NCBI GenBank assembly: GCA_030041195.1
Contig: JASHOI010000357.1
Location: 1 to 7,282, forward strand
Length of the DNA stretch: 7,282 nt
Source of the DNA: Streptosporangiaceae bacterium
GTDB taxonomy: Bacteria; Actinomycetota; Actinomycetes; Streptosporangiales; Streptosporangiaceae
Reading direction: 5' to 3'
In this document: positions 1 to 5,816 of the stretch, piece by piece
How positions within the stretch are numbered: the first letter of the stretch is position 1
Layout: every line of letters starts with the position of its first letter
Notes under the pieces: generated by a model
Seen by the model: the letters and a program-made list of their open reading frames with translations, nothing else
Databases searched by the model: none
Told to the model about the DNA's origin: nothing
Program-made: the position numbers and the translations under genes

Positions 1-663
1 TTCTGGGCCGAGCACGGCCCGTGCTATCGCTGCCTCTACCCGGAGCCGCCGCCCCCGGGCATGGTGCCGTCCTGCGCCGAGGGCGGCGTTCTCGGCGTGC
101 TGTGCGCCTCCATCGGGTCCATTCAGGTCAACGAGGCGATCAAGGTCATCACCGGGATAGGTGAGCCGCTGGCCGGGCGGCTGATGATCTATGACGCACT
201 GGAGATGAGCTACCGGACGGTGCGCGTCAGGAAAGATCCTGAGTGCGCGGTGTGCGGCAAGAACCCCACGATCACCGAGCTGATCGACTACGAGGAGTTC
301 TGCGGCGCGGTGTCCGAGGAGGCTCAGGACGCGGCGTCCGGATCGACGATCACTGCGACCGACCTCAAGGCGATGCTCGACAACGACGACAAGATCTTCC
401 TGGTGGACGTCAGGGAGCCGAACGAGTACGAGATCGTGTCCATCCCCGGCTCGGTGCTCATTCCCAAGGACCAGTTCCTCAACGGCTCGGCCCTCGAGCG
501 GCTCCCGCAGGACCGCAGGATCGTGCTGCACTGCAAGAGCGGCGCGCGCAGCGCCGAGTGCCTTGCGGTTGTCAAGAACGCCGGGTTCTCGGATGCGGTG
601 CACGTCGGCGGGGGCGTCCTGGCCTGGGTCAACCAGGTGGATCCGTCGCTGCCGGTCTACTGA
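1..663 (+). CDS. moeZ: MoeZ: adenylyltransferase/sulfurtransferase (5' partial)
   Basis: The reading frame is open from base 1 to the TGA at 661-663, giving 220 residues. About 170 N-terminal residues, including the nucleotide-binding glycine motif, lie outside the window. MoeZ adenylates the C-terminal Gly-Gly of small ubiquitin-like sulfur carrier proteins and converts it to a thiocarboxylate in the cytoplasm, feeding molybdopterin, cysteine and thio-metabolite synthesis. Visible signs are two zinc-binding CxxC pairs (C8/C11 in CYRC and C82/C85 in CAVC), the E1-like PSCAEGGVLG segment around C25, and a C-terminal rhodanese domain from about residue 115. That domain has the LVDVREPNEYE motif and the six-residue catalytic loop CKSGAR with persulfide-forming C178. 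All key residues in the visible part are intact, so the enzyme looks functional. Fusion to rhodanese distinguishes MoeZ from plain MoeB. The family call is secure; the exact sulfur carrier partners cannot be read here. Confidence 0.95.
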   Translation, partial: FWAEHGPCYRCLYPEPPPPGMVPSCAEGGVLGVLCASIGSIQVNEAIKVITGIGEPLAGRLMIYDALEMSYRTVRVRKDPECAVCGKNPTITELIDYEEFCGAVSEEAQDAASGSTITATDLKAMLDNDDKIFLVDVREPNEYEIVSIPGSVLIPKDQFLNGSALERLPQDRRIVLHCKSGARSAECLAVVKNAGFSDAVHVGGGVLAWVNQVDPSLPVY

Positions 664-745
664 GCCCGCGCGAGGCTGCCGAGGTGGCCGTGCTGGGCCG
701 GAGGTGAACCTTTCTCTGGCCGCACGGCGCGGCATGGCCAGGCCG

Positions 746-760
746 TAGCATTTCCGTGTG
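746..760 (+). promoter_or_regulatory. Probable leaderless promoter (-10 TAGCAT) before the 758 gene
   Basis: TAGCAT at 746-751 fits the actinobacterial -10 consensus TANNNT and is followed by exactly 6 nt and then GTG at 758. That puts the expected transcription start on the start codon. No Shine-Dalgarno lies at a usable distance from this GTG; the nearest, GGAGGTGA at 700-707, is 50 bases away. No convincing -35 is visible, which is common in this phylum. The marR gene in this window has the same arrangement. The rest of the 664-757 gap holds a possible weak hairpin (arms 716-721 and 736-741) and nothing else I can support. Confidence 0.45.
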
Positions 761-1552
761 TCCATGCAGCCGGAGACTCCGGACAACGAGGGGCTCGGGG
801 CGCCAGCCGGCCGTGGACGCGGCGGCTGGCGATTCGGCATCACGCTGATTGTGCTGTTCGTGGGCATGGCCGGCCTGGCCGCGGCGGCCGCAGGCGTTTC
901 CGCTCAGCTGCTCCCGCGCAAGTTCACGGCGGCGCAGCAGCAGCAGATCATGAACTGGGAGACCGCCCGCCGCTGGCGTGCGCTGTCGGCCGGGAAGATC
1001 TTCCCCGCCGCCATCACATACCAGCTGCCCGCCTACACGCTCGATGACACCGGCCAGCTCGCGCTGACCGCTCACCGTGTGGGAATCGGCCGCCAGCAGA
1101 GCTGTGCGGTGGCGAGCGACGCCGCGGCCGGGCGGGTGCTGTCGGCCGCCCACTGCACTGCCCTGCTCCGCGCGACGTACGCGGACGACACCGACAGCAT
1201 GCTGGTCACCGTCGGCGTGGCCGTGATGCCCAGCGCGGGGGCGGCCCGATCGGCGGCGGGCAAGCTGTCGGCCGACCAGGAAGCGACGGTCCGCGCGCTC
1301 GCCTTCCGCGGGACCCTGGCCGCGTCGTTCGGCGAGCGCAACCGGCAGCTCGCGTGGGCGACCAGCGATGGCCCGTACGTGATCATGTCCACGGCCGGCT
1401 ACGCGAACGGCATGCCGCGGGTCTCCGTGGCGTCCGATCCCTACACTGACCAGGAAATGACCAGCGTCGCGAACGGCATCGCCGACGCGGTTGGCGCGCC
1501 GCTGGGTGTGCAGCCGCCGACGCCCACGTGCCCCGGAGCGCCCGGGTGCTGA
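758..1552 (+). CDS. Membrane-anchored protein of unknown function, partner of mycosin
   Basis: I do not recognise a named family. The 264-residue product has a short hydrophilic, Gly/Arg-rich N-terminus (1-26), one transmembrane helix (about 27-48, ITLIVLFVGMAGLAAAAAGV), and a domain of about 215 residues. With Arg residues before the helix (R19, R21, R25), that domain is predicted to face outside. Just after the helix is a Gln-rich patch and an IMNWETARRWRAL segment (64-76). Outer cysteines are C116, C133, C258 and C264; C116/C133 could form a disulfide. The HC at C133 resembles the trypsin His motif, but no Asp or GDSGGP motif follows, so I do not call a protease. Its 3' end overlaps the start of the mycosin gene, so the two are very likely translated from one mRNA, suggesting a shared job at the cell surface. 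GTG 758 is chosen for its -10 spacing; ATG at 764 is the alternative. Confidence 0.8.
   Translation: MSMQPETPDNEGLGAPAGRGRGGWRFGITLIVLFVGMAGLAAAAAGVSAQLLPRKFTAAQQQQIMNWETARRWRALSAGKIFPAAITYQLPAYTLDDTGQLALTAHRVGIGRQQSCAVASDAAAGRVLSAAHCTALLRATYADDTDSMLVTVGVAVMPSAGAARSAAGKLSADQEATVRALAFRGTLAASFGERNRQLAWATSDGPYVIMSTAGYANGMPRVSVASDPYTDQEMTSVANGIADAVGAPLGVQPPTPTCPGAPGC
1535..1548 (+). promoter_or_regulatory. Shine-Dalgarno setting the mycosin start at 1546
   Basis: GGAG at 1535-1538 ends 7 nt before GTG 1546-1548, an ideal spacing. The in-frame GTG at 1528 has no purine-rich sequence upstream. The GTG at 1546 overlaps the preceding stop (GTGCTGA), a usual arrangement for translational coupling. 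The signal sits inside the last codons of the upstream gene. Confidence 0.6.
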
Positions 1553-2919
1553 GCACGACGGCGCCCAGGCGCGCGCGCCACGCCACCGCGATCGCGCTGG
1601 CCGCCGTCGGCGCGCTGATCCTGCCGCTGGCCGTCGGCGCCGTCCCGGCGCGTGCCGACGGCGTGCGCGACGCGCAGCAGTGGGTGCTTAACGCGCTCAA
1701 CGTGCCCGCCGCGTGGTCGGTCACCCAGGGGCAGGGCGTGACCGTGGCGGTGATCGACAGCGGGGTGAATCCCGACGTGTCCGACCTTGTCGGCTCGGTG
1801 ACCACGGGGCCGAATTACACCGGCGTGGACACCCCGGAGTCCAACCCGAACTGGGGGGTGCACGGAACCTGGATGGCGTCGCTCATCGTCGGGCACGGCC
1901 ACGACGGCGGCGGCAGCGGGATCATCGGGGTCGCGCCCAGGGCGCGCGTGCTGTCGATCCGCGTCATCACCGACAGCACCGACCCCAACTACGCGGCCTA
2001 CCAGCACGAGCCGCAGGCTCGCATCCAGGGCGAGCTGGCCGAGGCGATCCGGTACGCGGTATCGCACGGGGCGCAGGTCATCAGCATGTCCCTGGGCTAC
2101 GGCCTGCCCAGCCTGCCGGTCCGCTCGGCGCTCCAGGATGCGCTGAACCACAACGTCGTGATCGTCGCGTCGTCGGGTAACTCCGGCGGCACGGCGAGCG
2201 CCCAGGGCAATGGCCACGCCCCGTACTCGTTCCCGGCGGATTACCCGGGTGTGCTCGGGGTTGGGGCCGTCGGCGCGAACGGCCAGCCGGCCAGCTTCTC
2301 CAGCAACAACCTCTCGGTGCAGGTAGCCGCCCCCGGGGTCGAGGTCCCGGCCCAGGGCAGGGACGGCGAGTACTGGCTGGTGAGCGGGACCAGCCCGGCG
2401 TGCGCGCTGACCGCGGGCGTGGCCGCCCTGATCAAGTCCGCGTACCCGTCGCTCTCGCCGGACCTGGTACGGGACGCGATCACGTCCTCGACCAGCGACC
2501 GCCCCCCGCACGGTTACGACAACGAGGTCGGGTTCGGCACGGTGGACGCGGCCGCCGCGCTGAAAGCGGCCGGCCGGCTGTACGCGCGGGACGTGGCCGG
2601 GCCCGGGTCGCCGCGGACCGGCTTGCGGCATACCGCCGCCGTGCTGACGCCGGGCGTCACCGCGGACAGCCACTTCGGCGGCGGCCCGGCGGCGATACCG
2701 GCGGCCCCGGTCGCCCCGCGCGGCGTGCGGCAACTCGTGCTGTTCTGCGTTCTGGCCGCTGTCTGCATGGCGATGATCGTCATCGCGACAAGCCGCCTGG
2801 TCCTGATGCGGCGCCCGGCGCACACCGTCGGATACGGCGTGCCTCCCCAGGACCGGAGCGCGCCAAGCCCGCCCTACGGCGGCCCGCCGGGGGCCGACGG
2901 CCCGGCGGATGAGCCCTGA
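1546..2919 (+). CDS. mycP: Mycosin-type S8 serine protease (MycP-like), secreted and membrane-anchored
   Basis: The 457-residue product is a subtilase with the layout of type VII secretion mycosins. It has a signal peptide (Arg-rich start, hydrophobic 13-31, PARA/DG cleavage site near 37), a catalytic domain, a Pro/Gly-rich linker, a C-terminal transmembrane helix (about 397-415) and a short Pro/Gly-rich cytoplasmic tail. The catalytic set is complete: D71 in VAVIDSGV, H106 in VHGTWMAS, oxyanion N212 in SSGNSGG and S283 in SGTSPACALTAG. The N-terminal QQWVLNALNVPAAW segment is typical of mycosins. Family members process ESX substrates and stabilise the membrane channel on the outer side of the membrane. 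No ESX core gene is seen nearby, so a stand-alone protease with a different substrate is possible, and the symbol is by family only. GTG 1546 is preferred on Shine-Dalgarno spacing; GTG 1528 would add six residues. The 3' end overlaps the ATL gene by 11 bases. Confidence 0.9.
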   Translation: MLSTTAPRRARHATAIALAAVGALILPLAVGAVPARADGVRDAQQWVLNALNVPAAWSVTQGQGVTVAVIDSGVNPDVSDLVGSVTTGPNYTGVDTPESNPNWGVHGTWMASLIVGHGHDGGGSGIIGVAPRARVLSIRVITDSTDPNYAAYQHEPQARIQGELAEAIRYAVSHGAQVISMSLGYGLPSLPVRSALQDALNHNVVIVASSGNSGGTASAQGNGHAPYSFPADYPGVLGVGAVGANGQPASFSSNNLSVQVAAPGVEVPAQGRDGEYWLVSGTSPACALTAGVAALIKSAYPSLSPDLVRDAITSSTSDRPPHGYDNEVGFGTVDAAAALKAAGRLYARDVAGPGSPRTGLRHTAAVLTPGVTADSHFGGGPAAIPAAPVAPRGVRQLVLFCVLAAVCMAMIVIATSRLVLMRRPAHTVGYGVPPQDRSAPSPPYGGPPGADGPADEP

Positions 2920-3271
2920 CCGGCGCCCGCCCGGCGGCCGCGGGCGCGTGGCGCCGGGCGAGCTGACCGACTTCGCCGGGCGGGTCCTTGACGTGGCCGA
3001 GGCGATACCACGGGGCCAGGTGATGTCCTACGGCGACATAGCCGAGTATCTCGGCGAGGGCGGCCCCCGCCAGGTGGGCCGGGTGATGGCGCTGTGGGGC
3101 GGCGGCGTCGCGTGGTGGCGGGTCATCCACGCCGACGGATCGCTGCTGGCCGGCCACGAGCAGGCGGCGCTGGCCAGGTACCGGGAGGAAGGCACGCCGA
3201 TGCGCCTCGGCAGCGACGGCAGGCCCGGCCGGGTGGACATGCGCCGCGCCCGCTGGACCGGGTCGCCGTGA
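2909..3271 (+). CDS. Alkyltransferase-like protein (ATL, MGMT fold), no active-site Cys
   Basis: The 120-residue protein has the O6-alkylguanine-DNA alkyltransferase C-terminal fold: the VLDVAEAIPRGQVMSYGDIAEYLG segment (26-49) with the helix-turn-helix start and base-flipping Tyr41, an Arg finger candidate R54 in GPRQVGRVM, and the active-site loop. The usual PCHRV is replaced by AWWRV (68-72). Trp69 stands in for the acceptor cysteine, so it cannot take an alkyl group. ATL proteins bind O6-alkylguanine lesions, bend the DNA and hand it to nucleotide excision repair; this role is known from the family and inferred here. The Pro found before the Trp in many ATLs is Ala. ATG 2909 overlaps the mycosin stop (ATGAGCCCTGA) with only a weak ribosome binding site, suggesting translational coupling. 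GTG 2948 (residue 14) is an alternative start just before the conserved fold. A similar gene lies near moeB1 and adnA in mycobacteria. Confidence 0.88.
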   Translation: MSPDRRPPGGRGRVAPGELTDFAGRVLDVAEAIPRGQVMSYGDIAEYLGEGGPRQVGRVMALWGGGVAWWRVIHADGSLLAGHEQAALARYREEGTPMRLGSDGRPGRVDMRRARWTGSP

Positions 3272-3304
3272 CCACGGCGCGGCTCGCGCGGTGACCACCG
3301 TGGC

Positions 3305-3321
3305 GGCGCCGTGGCGCCTTT
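3305..3321. terminator. Possible weak terminator hairpin between convergent genes
   Basis: GGCGC (3305-3309) and GCGCC (3314-3318) pair around a 4-nt loop and are followed by TTT, lying in the 64-bp gap between the ends of the ATL and ABC genes. An outer inverted repeat, CCACGG (3272-3277) with CCGTGG (3298-3303), is also present. The stem is short and there is no real T tract, so this is only the best candidate in a gap where a terminator is expected. Confidence 0.25.
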
Positions 3322-3335
3322 CGCGGCCGGCCAGG

Positions 3336-5159
3336 TTATGCCGCCAGCGCGGCGTAACGGCCGTTGCCGGCGAGCAGACTGCCGTGAGTGCCCGCCTCGA
3401 TGATCCGGCCGTGATCCAGCACGGCGATCTGATCGGCGTTGCGCACGGTCGACAGCCGGTGCGCGATCGTGATCGTGGTACGGCCCTGCGCGAGCGCGTC
3501 GAACGCCTTCTGAACGGCGCGCTCGGTCTCGGTGTCCAGCGCGCTGGTGGCCTCGTCGAGCACGAGCACGCGCGGATCGCGCAGCAGGGTCCTGGCGATC
3601 GCGAGGCGCTGCTTCTCGCCGCCCGAGAAGCGGTAGCCGCGGGAGCCGACCATGGTGTCGTAGCCGTCCGGCAGCCCGGTGATCAGGTCGTGGATCTGGG
3701 CGGCACGCGCGGCCTCCTCGATCTCGGCGTCGGTCGCGTCGGGCTTGGCGTAGCGCAGGTTCTCCCGCACCGTGGTGTGCAGCAGGTAGGTTTCCTGGCT
3801 GACCACGCCGACGATCGCGGCCAGGTCGGCGAGCCTGATGTCGCGGATGTCGATGCCGTCGATGCGGACGCTGCCGCTGCTCGGGTCGTACAGCCGGGCG
3901 ATGAGCCCGGCCAGGGTGGTCTTGCCCGACCCGGTCTCGCCGACCAGGGCCAGGGTGCCGCCGGCCGGGATGTCCAGGTCGACGCCGGTGACGGCGGGCC
4001 GGTCGGCGCCGGGATAGGCGAAGCTGACGTCCTCGAGGCGGACGTGCCCGGTGACCTGCTTCGGGTCGATCTCGACCGGGTGGGCGGGATCGTCGACCTC
4101 GACCGGCAGGTCAAGGTATTCGAAGATCCGCTGGAACAGCGCCAGCGAGCTGATCACCGAGACGCTGGTGTTCAGCAGCCCGGTGATCGGCCGGAACAGG
4201 TTGTTCTGCAGCGTGGTGAACGCGATCAGGGTCCCGATGCTGATGGTGCCGGCCGTGATCGGCAGCCCGGCCGACAGGTAGATGATCGCGGGGATCGCCG
4301 CGAAGATGATGCTGAGTGACGCCATCCGCCACCGCCCGGCCAGCTGGGATCGCAGCTCAAGGTCGATCAGGCGGGCCGAGGAATCGGTGAACCGCCGGAT
4401 CAGCGACGGCGCGGTGCCCATGGTCTTCGCCAGCTGTACGCCGCTGACCGACAGCCCCTCCTCGATCGTGACGTTGAGGTCGGCAAGCTCGCGCTGCTGC
4501 TGGGTGGTGATGGCCCGGCGCATGCCAGCGACCTTGCGGGTCAGGTAGATCGCCGGCGGCATGACCACCAGCGAGATCAGCGACAGCCGCCACGACAGGG
4601 CGACCATGGCCACCGCGCTGGCGACCACGGTGGTGAGGTTGGAGGCGATGGAGGTCGCGGTCGACGTGACCACGGACTCCATGCCGCCGATGTCGTTCTG
4701 GATGCGGGACTGCACCTCGCCGGTGCGGGTCCGGGTGAAGAACGCGATCGACTGGCGCTGCAGGTGGCCGAAGACGCTGGTGCGCAGCGCGTGCATGACC
4801 TGCTGCCCGACCTTCGTGCTGATCCAGGTCTGGATCACGCCGAAGACGGAGGTGACCGCCGCCACGGCGACCATGCCCAGCACCAGCCAGACCAGCAGCC
4901 GCAGGTTCCGCTCCGGCAGCGCGTTGTCGATCACCGCGCGGAGCAGGAACGGGGAGGCCAGCCCGACGATGGAGGAGGCGGCGATGATGGCAGTGACGAT
5001 CGCCAGCTGCCAGCGATAGGGGGTGAACAGCCGGCCGATACGGCGCAGGGATACGTCGCGCGCCTGCGCCTTCTCCGCGGCTGTGACGGTCCTGGGGCCG
5101 TGGGCCCGGCCACTGGCACCCCGGTTTCGGGTATCTCGGTTCGTCTGCGGTGATTCCAA
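3336..5159 (-). CDS. ABC exporter, fused transmembrane and ATPase domains (multidrug/lipid type)
   Basis: The 607-residue half-transporter would work as a homodimer exporting drugs or lipophilic compounds across the membrane, like MsbA/LmrA-type proteins. An Arg-rich cytoplasmic N-terminus (1-47) is followed by the six-helix exporter domain, with TM1 at about 51-73 and TM2 at about 88-112. The helices give way to the linker near residue 350. The ATPase domain is complete: Walker A GETGSGKTT (407-415), Q-loop Q455, signature FSGGEKQ (511-517), Walker B with D535 and catalytic E536 in LVLDEATSALD, and switch H567 in IAHRLST. All residues needed for ATP hydrolysis are present. The start is TTG at 5159, with only a weak GAGA-like ribosome site upstream; I see no better ATG or GTG before the first helix. 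It is divergent from a marR gene and shares its operator region, so repression by that regulator is likely. The substrate cannot be inferred. Confidence 0.93.
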   Translation of the reverse strand: MESPQTNRDTRNRGASGRAHGPRTVTAAEKAQARDVSLRRIGRLFTPYRWQLAIVTAIIAASSIVGLASPFLLRAVIDNALPERNLRLLVWLVLGMVAVAAVTSVFGVIQTWISTKVGQQVMHALRTSVFGHLQRQSIAFFTRTRTGEVQSRIQNDIGGMESVVTSTATSIASNLTTVVASAVAMVALSWRLSLISLVVMPPAIYLTRKVAGMRRAITTQQQRELADLNVTIEEGLSVSGVQLAKTMGTAPSLIRRFTDSSARLIDLELRSQLAGRWRMASLSIIFAAIPAIIYLSAGLPITAGTISIGTLIAFTTLQNNLFRPITGLLNTSVSVISSLALFQRIFEYLDLPVEVDDPAHPVEIDPKQVTGHVRLEDVSFAYPGADRPAVTGVDLDIPAGGTLALVGETGSGKTTLAGLIARLYDPSSGSVRIDGIDIRDIRLADLAAIVGVVSQETYLLHTTVRENLRYAKPDATDAEIEEAARAAQIHDLITGLPDGYDTMVGSRGYRFSGGEKQRLAIARTLLRDPRVLVLDEATSALDTETERAVQKAFDALAQGRTTITIAHRLSTVRNADQIAVLDHGRIIEAGTHGSLLAGNGRYAALAA

Positions 5160-5220
5160 AAGGTTCTCGATTCTGCTGAGGTGGCCCGGCGCTCGGGCGC
5201 TCTGGGCCTGGTGAAAGCTC

Positions 5221-5251
5221 TTGTTGAGGTTACCTCAATTTGAGGTAACAA
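5221..5251. promoter_or_regulatory. MarR operator: two overlapping palindromes from three half-sites
   Basis: A perfect 21-bp palindrome occupies 5229-5249: GTTACCTCAA, central T, TTGAGGTAAC. A second perfect palindrome overlaps it at 5224-5238 (TTGAGGT, central T, ACCTCAA). The half-site TTGAGGT thus occurs at 5224-5230, inverted at 5232-5238, and again at 5240-5246, with the middle copy shared. TTGTT (5221-5225) and AACAA (5247-5251) frame the block. It sits between the divergent ABC exporter and marR starts in a distinctly AT-richer patch, the classical place for a MarR-dimer operator controlling both genes. Confidence 0.8.
5227..5232 (-). promoter_or_regulatory. Candidate -10 element for the ABC exporter gene
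   Basis: Read on the minus strand, 5232 to 5227 is TAACCT, fitting TANNNT. It would start transcription near 5220, leaving a leader of about 60 nt before the TTG start. No good -35 sits at 16-18 bp. It lies inside the operator, so a bound repressor would cover it. This is only a candidate. Confidence 0.3.
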
Positions 5252-5279
5252 CGCCAGAAGCTGCTACCATATTCCGGTG
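5240..5279 (+). promoter_or_regulatory. Probable leaderless promoter of marR
   Basis: TACCAT at 5265-5270 fits TANNNT and is followed by 6 nt and GTG at 5277, so the transcript should start at or beside the start codon. No Shine-Dalgarno lies 5-10 nt before the GTG. TTGAGG at 5240-5245 is a plausible -35 with a long 19-bp spacer. It is part of the palindromic operator, so bound repressor would block this promoter. Confidence 0.5.
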
Positions 5280-5723
5280 ACCACCGATCCCGGCGGCGCG
5301 GGCGGCGACCCGGCCAGCGACGAGTCGCTGGCCGACGCCTTCTGGTCGGTCGCGCGCCAGCTGCGCGAGGCGTCCCACGAGAGCCTGGCTCCGTGGGACA
5401 TCACCCCTGGGCAGCTGCGGGCCCTGCGGGTGCTCAACCGTCACGGGCCGCTGCGCCTGTCCGGGCTGTCGGATCGGCTGCGCATCGCGCCGCGCTCGAC
5501 CACGGAGGTCGTGGACGCCCTCGAGTCCCGTGACCTGGTCCGGCGCCGGCCCGACCCCGGCGACCGGCGAGCCACCCTGGTCGAGCTGACCGAGCACGGC
5601 GAGAGCGTCCTCGATGCGATCCGCGCCGCCCAGGGCTCCGAGGCGGCGGGACGGGTCTTCGGCCGGCTCAGCAAGACGGACCGGGCTCACCTGGCGCGCA
5701 TTCTCCGCAAGCTCGGGAACTGA
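5277..5723 (+). CDS. MarR-family transcriptional regulator
   Basis: The 148-residue winged-helix repressor is the size expected for MarR proteins. The N-terminal dimerisation helix spans about 15-38. The DNA-binding part follows: ITPGQLRALRVL (42-53), the helix-turn-helix LSGLSDRLRIAPRSTTEVVD (61-80) with recognition helix at about 72-84, and a wing with the family signature DRR at 96-98 in PDPGDRRATLVELTEHG. The C-terminal helices (about 109-148) complete the dimer interface. Such proteins bind palindromes as dimers and release them on binding small lipophilic ligands. Divergence from an ABC exporter gene over a strong palindrome suggests it represses both the exporter and itself. GTG 5277 is chosen because of the correctly spaced -10 and the absence of another start. 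The ligand is unknown. A gap of 90 bases separates it from the adnA-like gene, so partial read-through is possible. Confidence 0.92.
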   Translation: MTTDPGGAGGDPASDESLADAFWSVARQLREASHESLAPWDITPGQLRALRVLNRHGPLRLSGLSDRLRIAPRSTTEVVDALESRDLVRRRPDPGDRRATLVELTEHGESVLDAIRAAQGSEAAGRVFGRLSKTDRAHLARILRKLGN

Positions 5724-5744
5724 TGCCGATCCATTCCCGCGGCC

Positions 5745-5767
5745 ATTCGCGCCAAATAAGCGCGGAT
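5745..5767 (+). terminator. Stem-loop between marR and the helicase gene
   Basis: ATTCGCGC (5745-5752) pairs with GCGCGGAT (5760-5767) around the 7-nt loop CAAATAA: eight pairs including one G-U in RNA. No T tract follows, so it may be a weak factor-dependent terminator for marR or a leader structure for the downstream gene. The rest of the 5724-5801 gap shows only a short CGCGGA repeat (5761-5766 and 5771-5776). Confidence 0.3.
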
Positions 5768-5801
5768 TCACGCGGACTGTCAGAGCCGGATGCTACCTGT
5801 A

Positions 5802-5816
5802 GAGGTGACTCGCGTG
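5802..5816 (+). promoter_or_regulatory. Shine-Dalgarno setting the helicase start at 5814
   Basis: GAGGTGA at 5802-5808 closely matches the complement of the 16S rRNA 3' end and ends 5 nt before GTG 5814-5816. The other in-frame starts fit worse. GTG 5805 lies inside this element, and ATG 5865 has AGGAG only 2 nt upstream, too close for normal use. Confidence 0.65.

Noticed and set aside
243..707. Alternate-frame plus-strand open frame over moeZ
   Set aside because: It is an Arg-rich shadow frame of the rhodanese-containing moeZ reading frame.
716..741. Inverted repeat CTGGCC / GGCCAG after moeZ as a terminator
   Set aside because: The stem is only 6 pairs with a 14-nt loop, competes with an inner GCCGC/GCGGC pairing and has no T tract; too weak to annotate.
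700..748. Perfect GGAGGTGA Shine-Dalgarno (700-707) and a 14-codon GTG frame (704-748)
   Set aside because: The start codon lies within the Shine-Dalgarno itself, leaving no spacing, and the TAG stop falls in the -10 of the next gene; no evidence of translation.
1140..1160. AAHC segment in the 264-residue protein, similar to the trypsin His-site motif
   Set aside because: No catalytic Asp context and no GDSGGP Ser motif follow; the resemblance is four residues and likely chance.
1441..2823. Long 460-codon open frame on the minus strand opposite the mycosin gene
   Set aside because: It is an Arg/Gly/Ala-rich shadow of a high-GC gene; the plus strand encodes a clear protease with all catalytic motifs.
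3291..4319. 342-codon plus-strand open frame opposite the ABC exporter
   Set aside because: It is antisense to the ATPase domain, has low-complexity Asp/Gly/Val/Arg content and no domain, and arises from GC bias.
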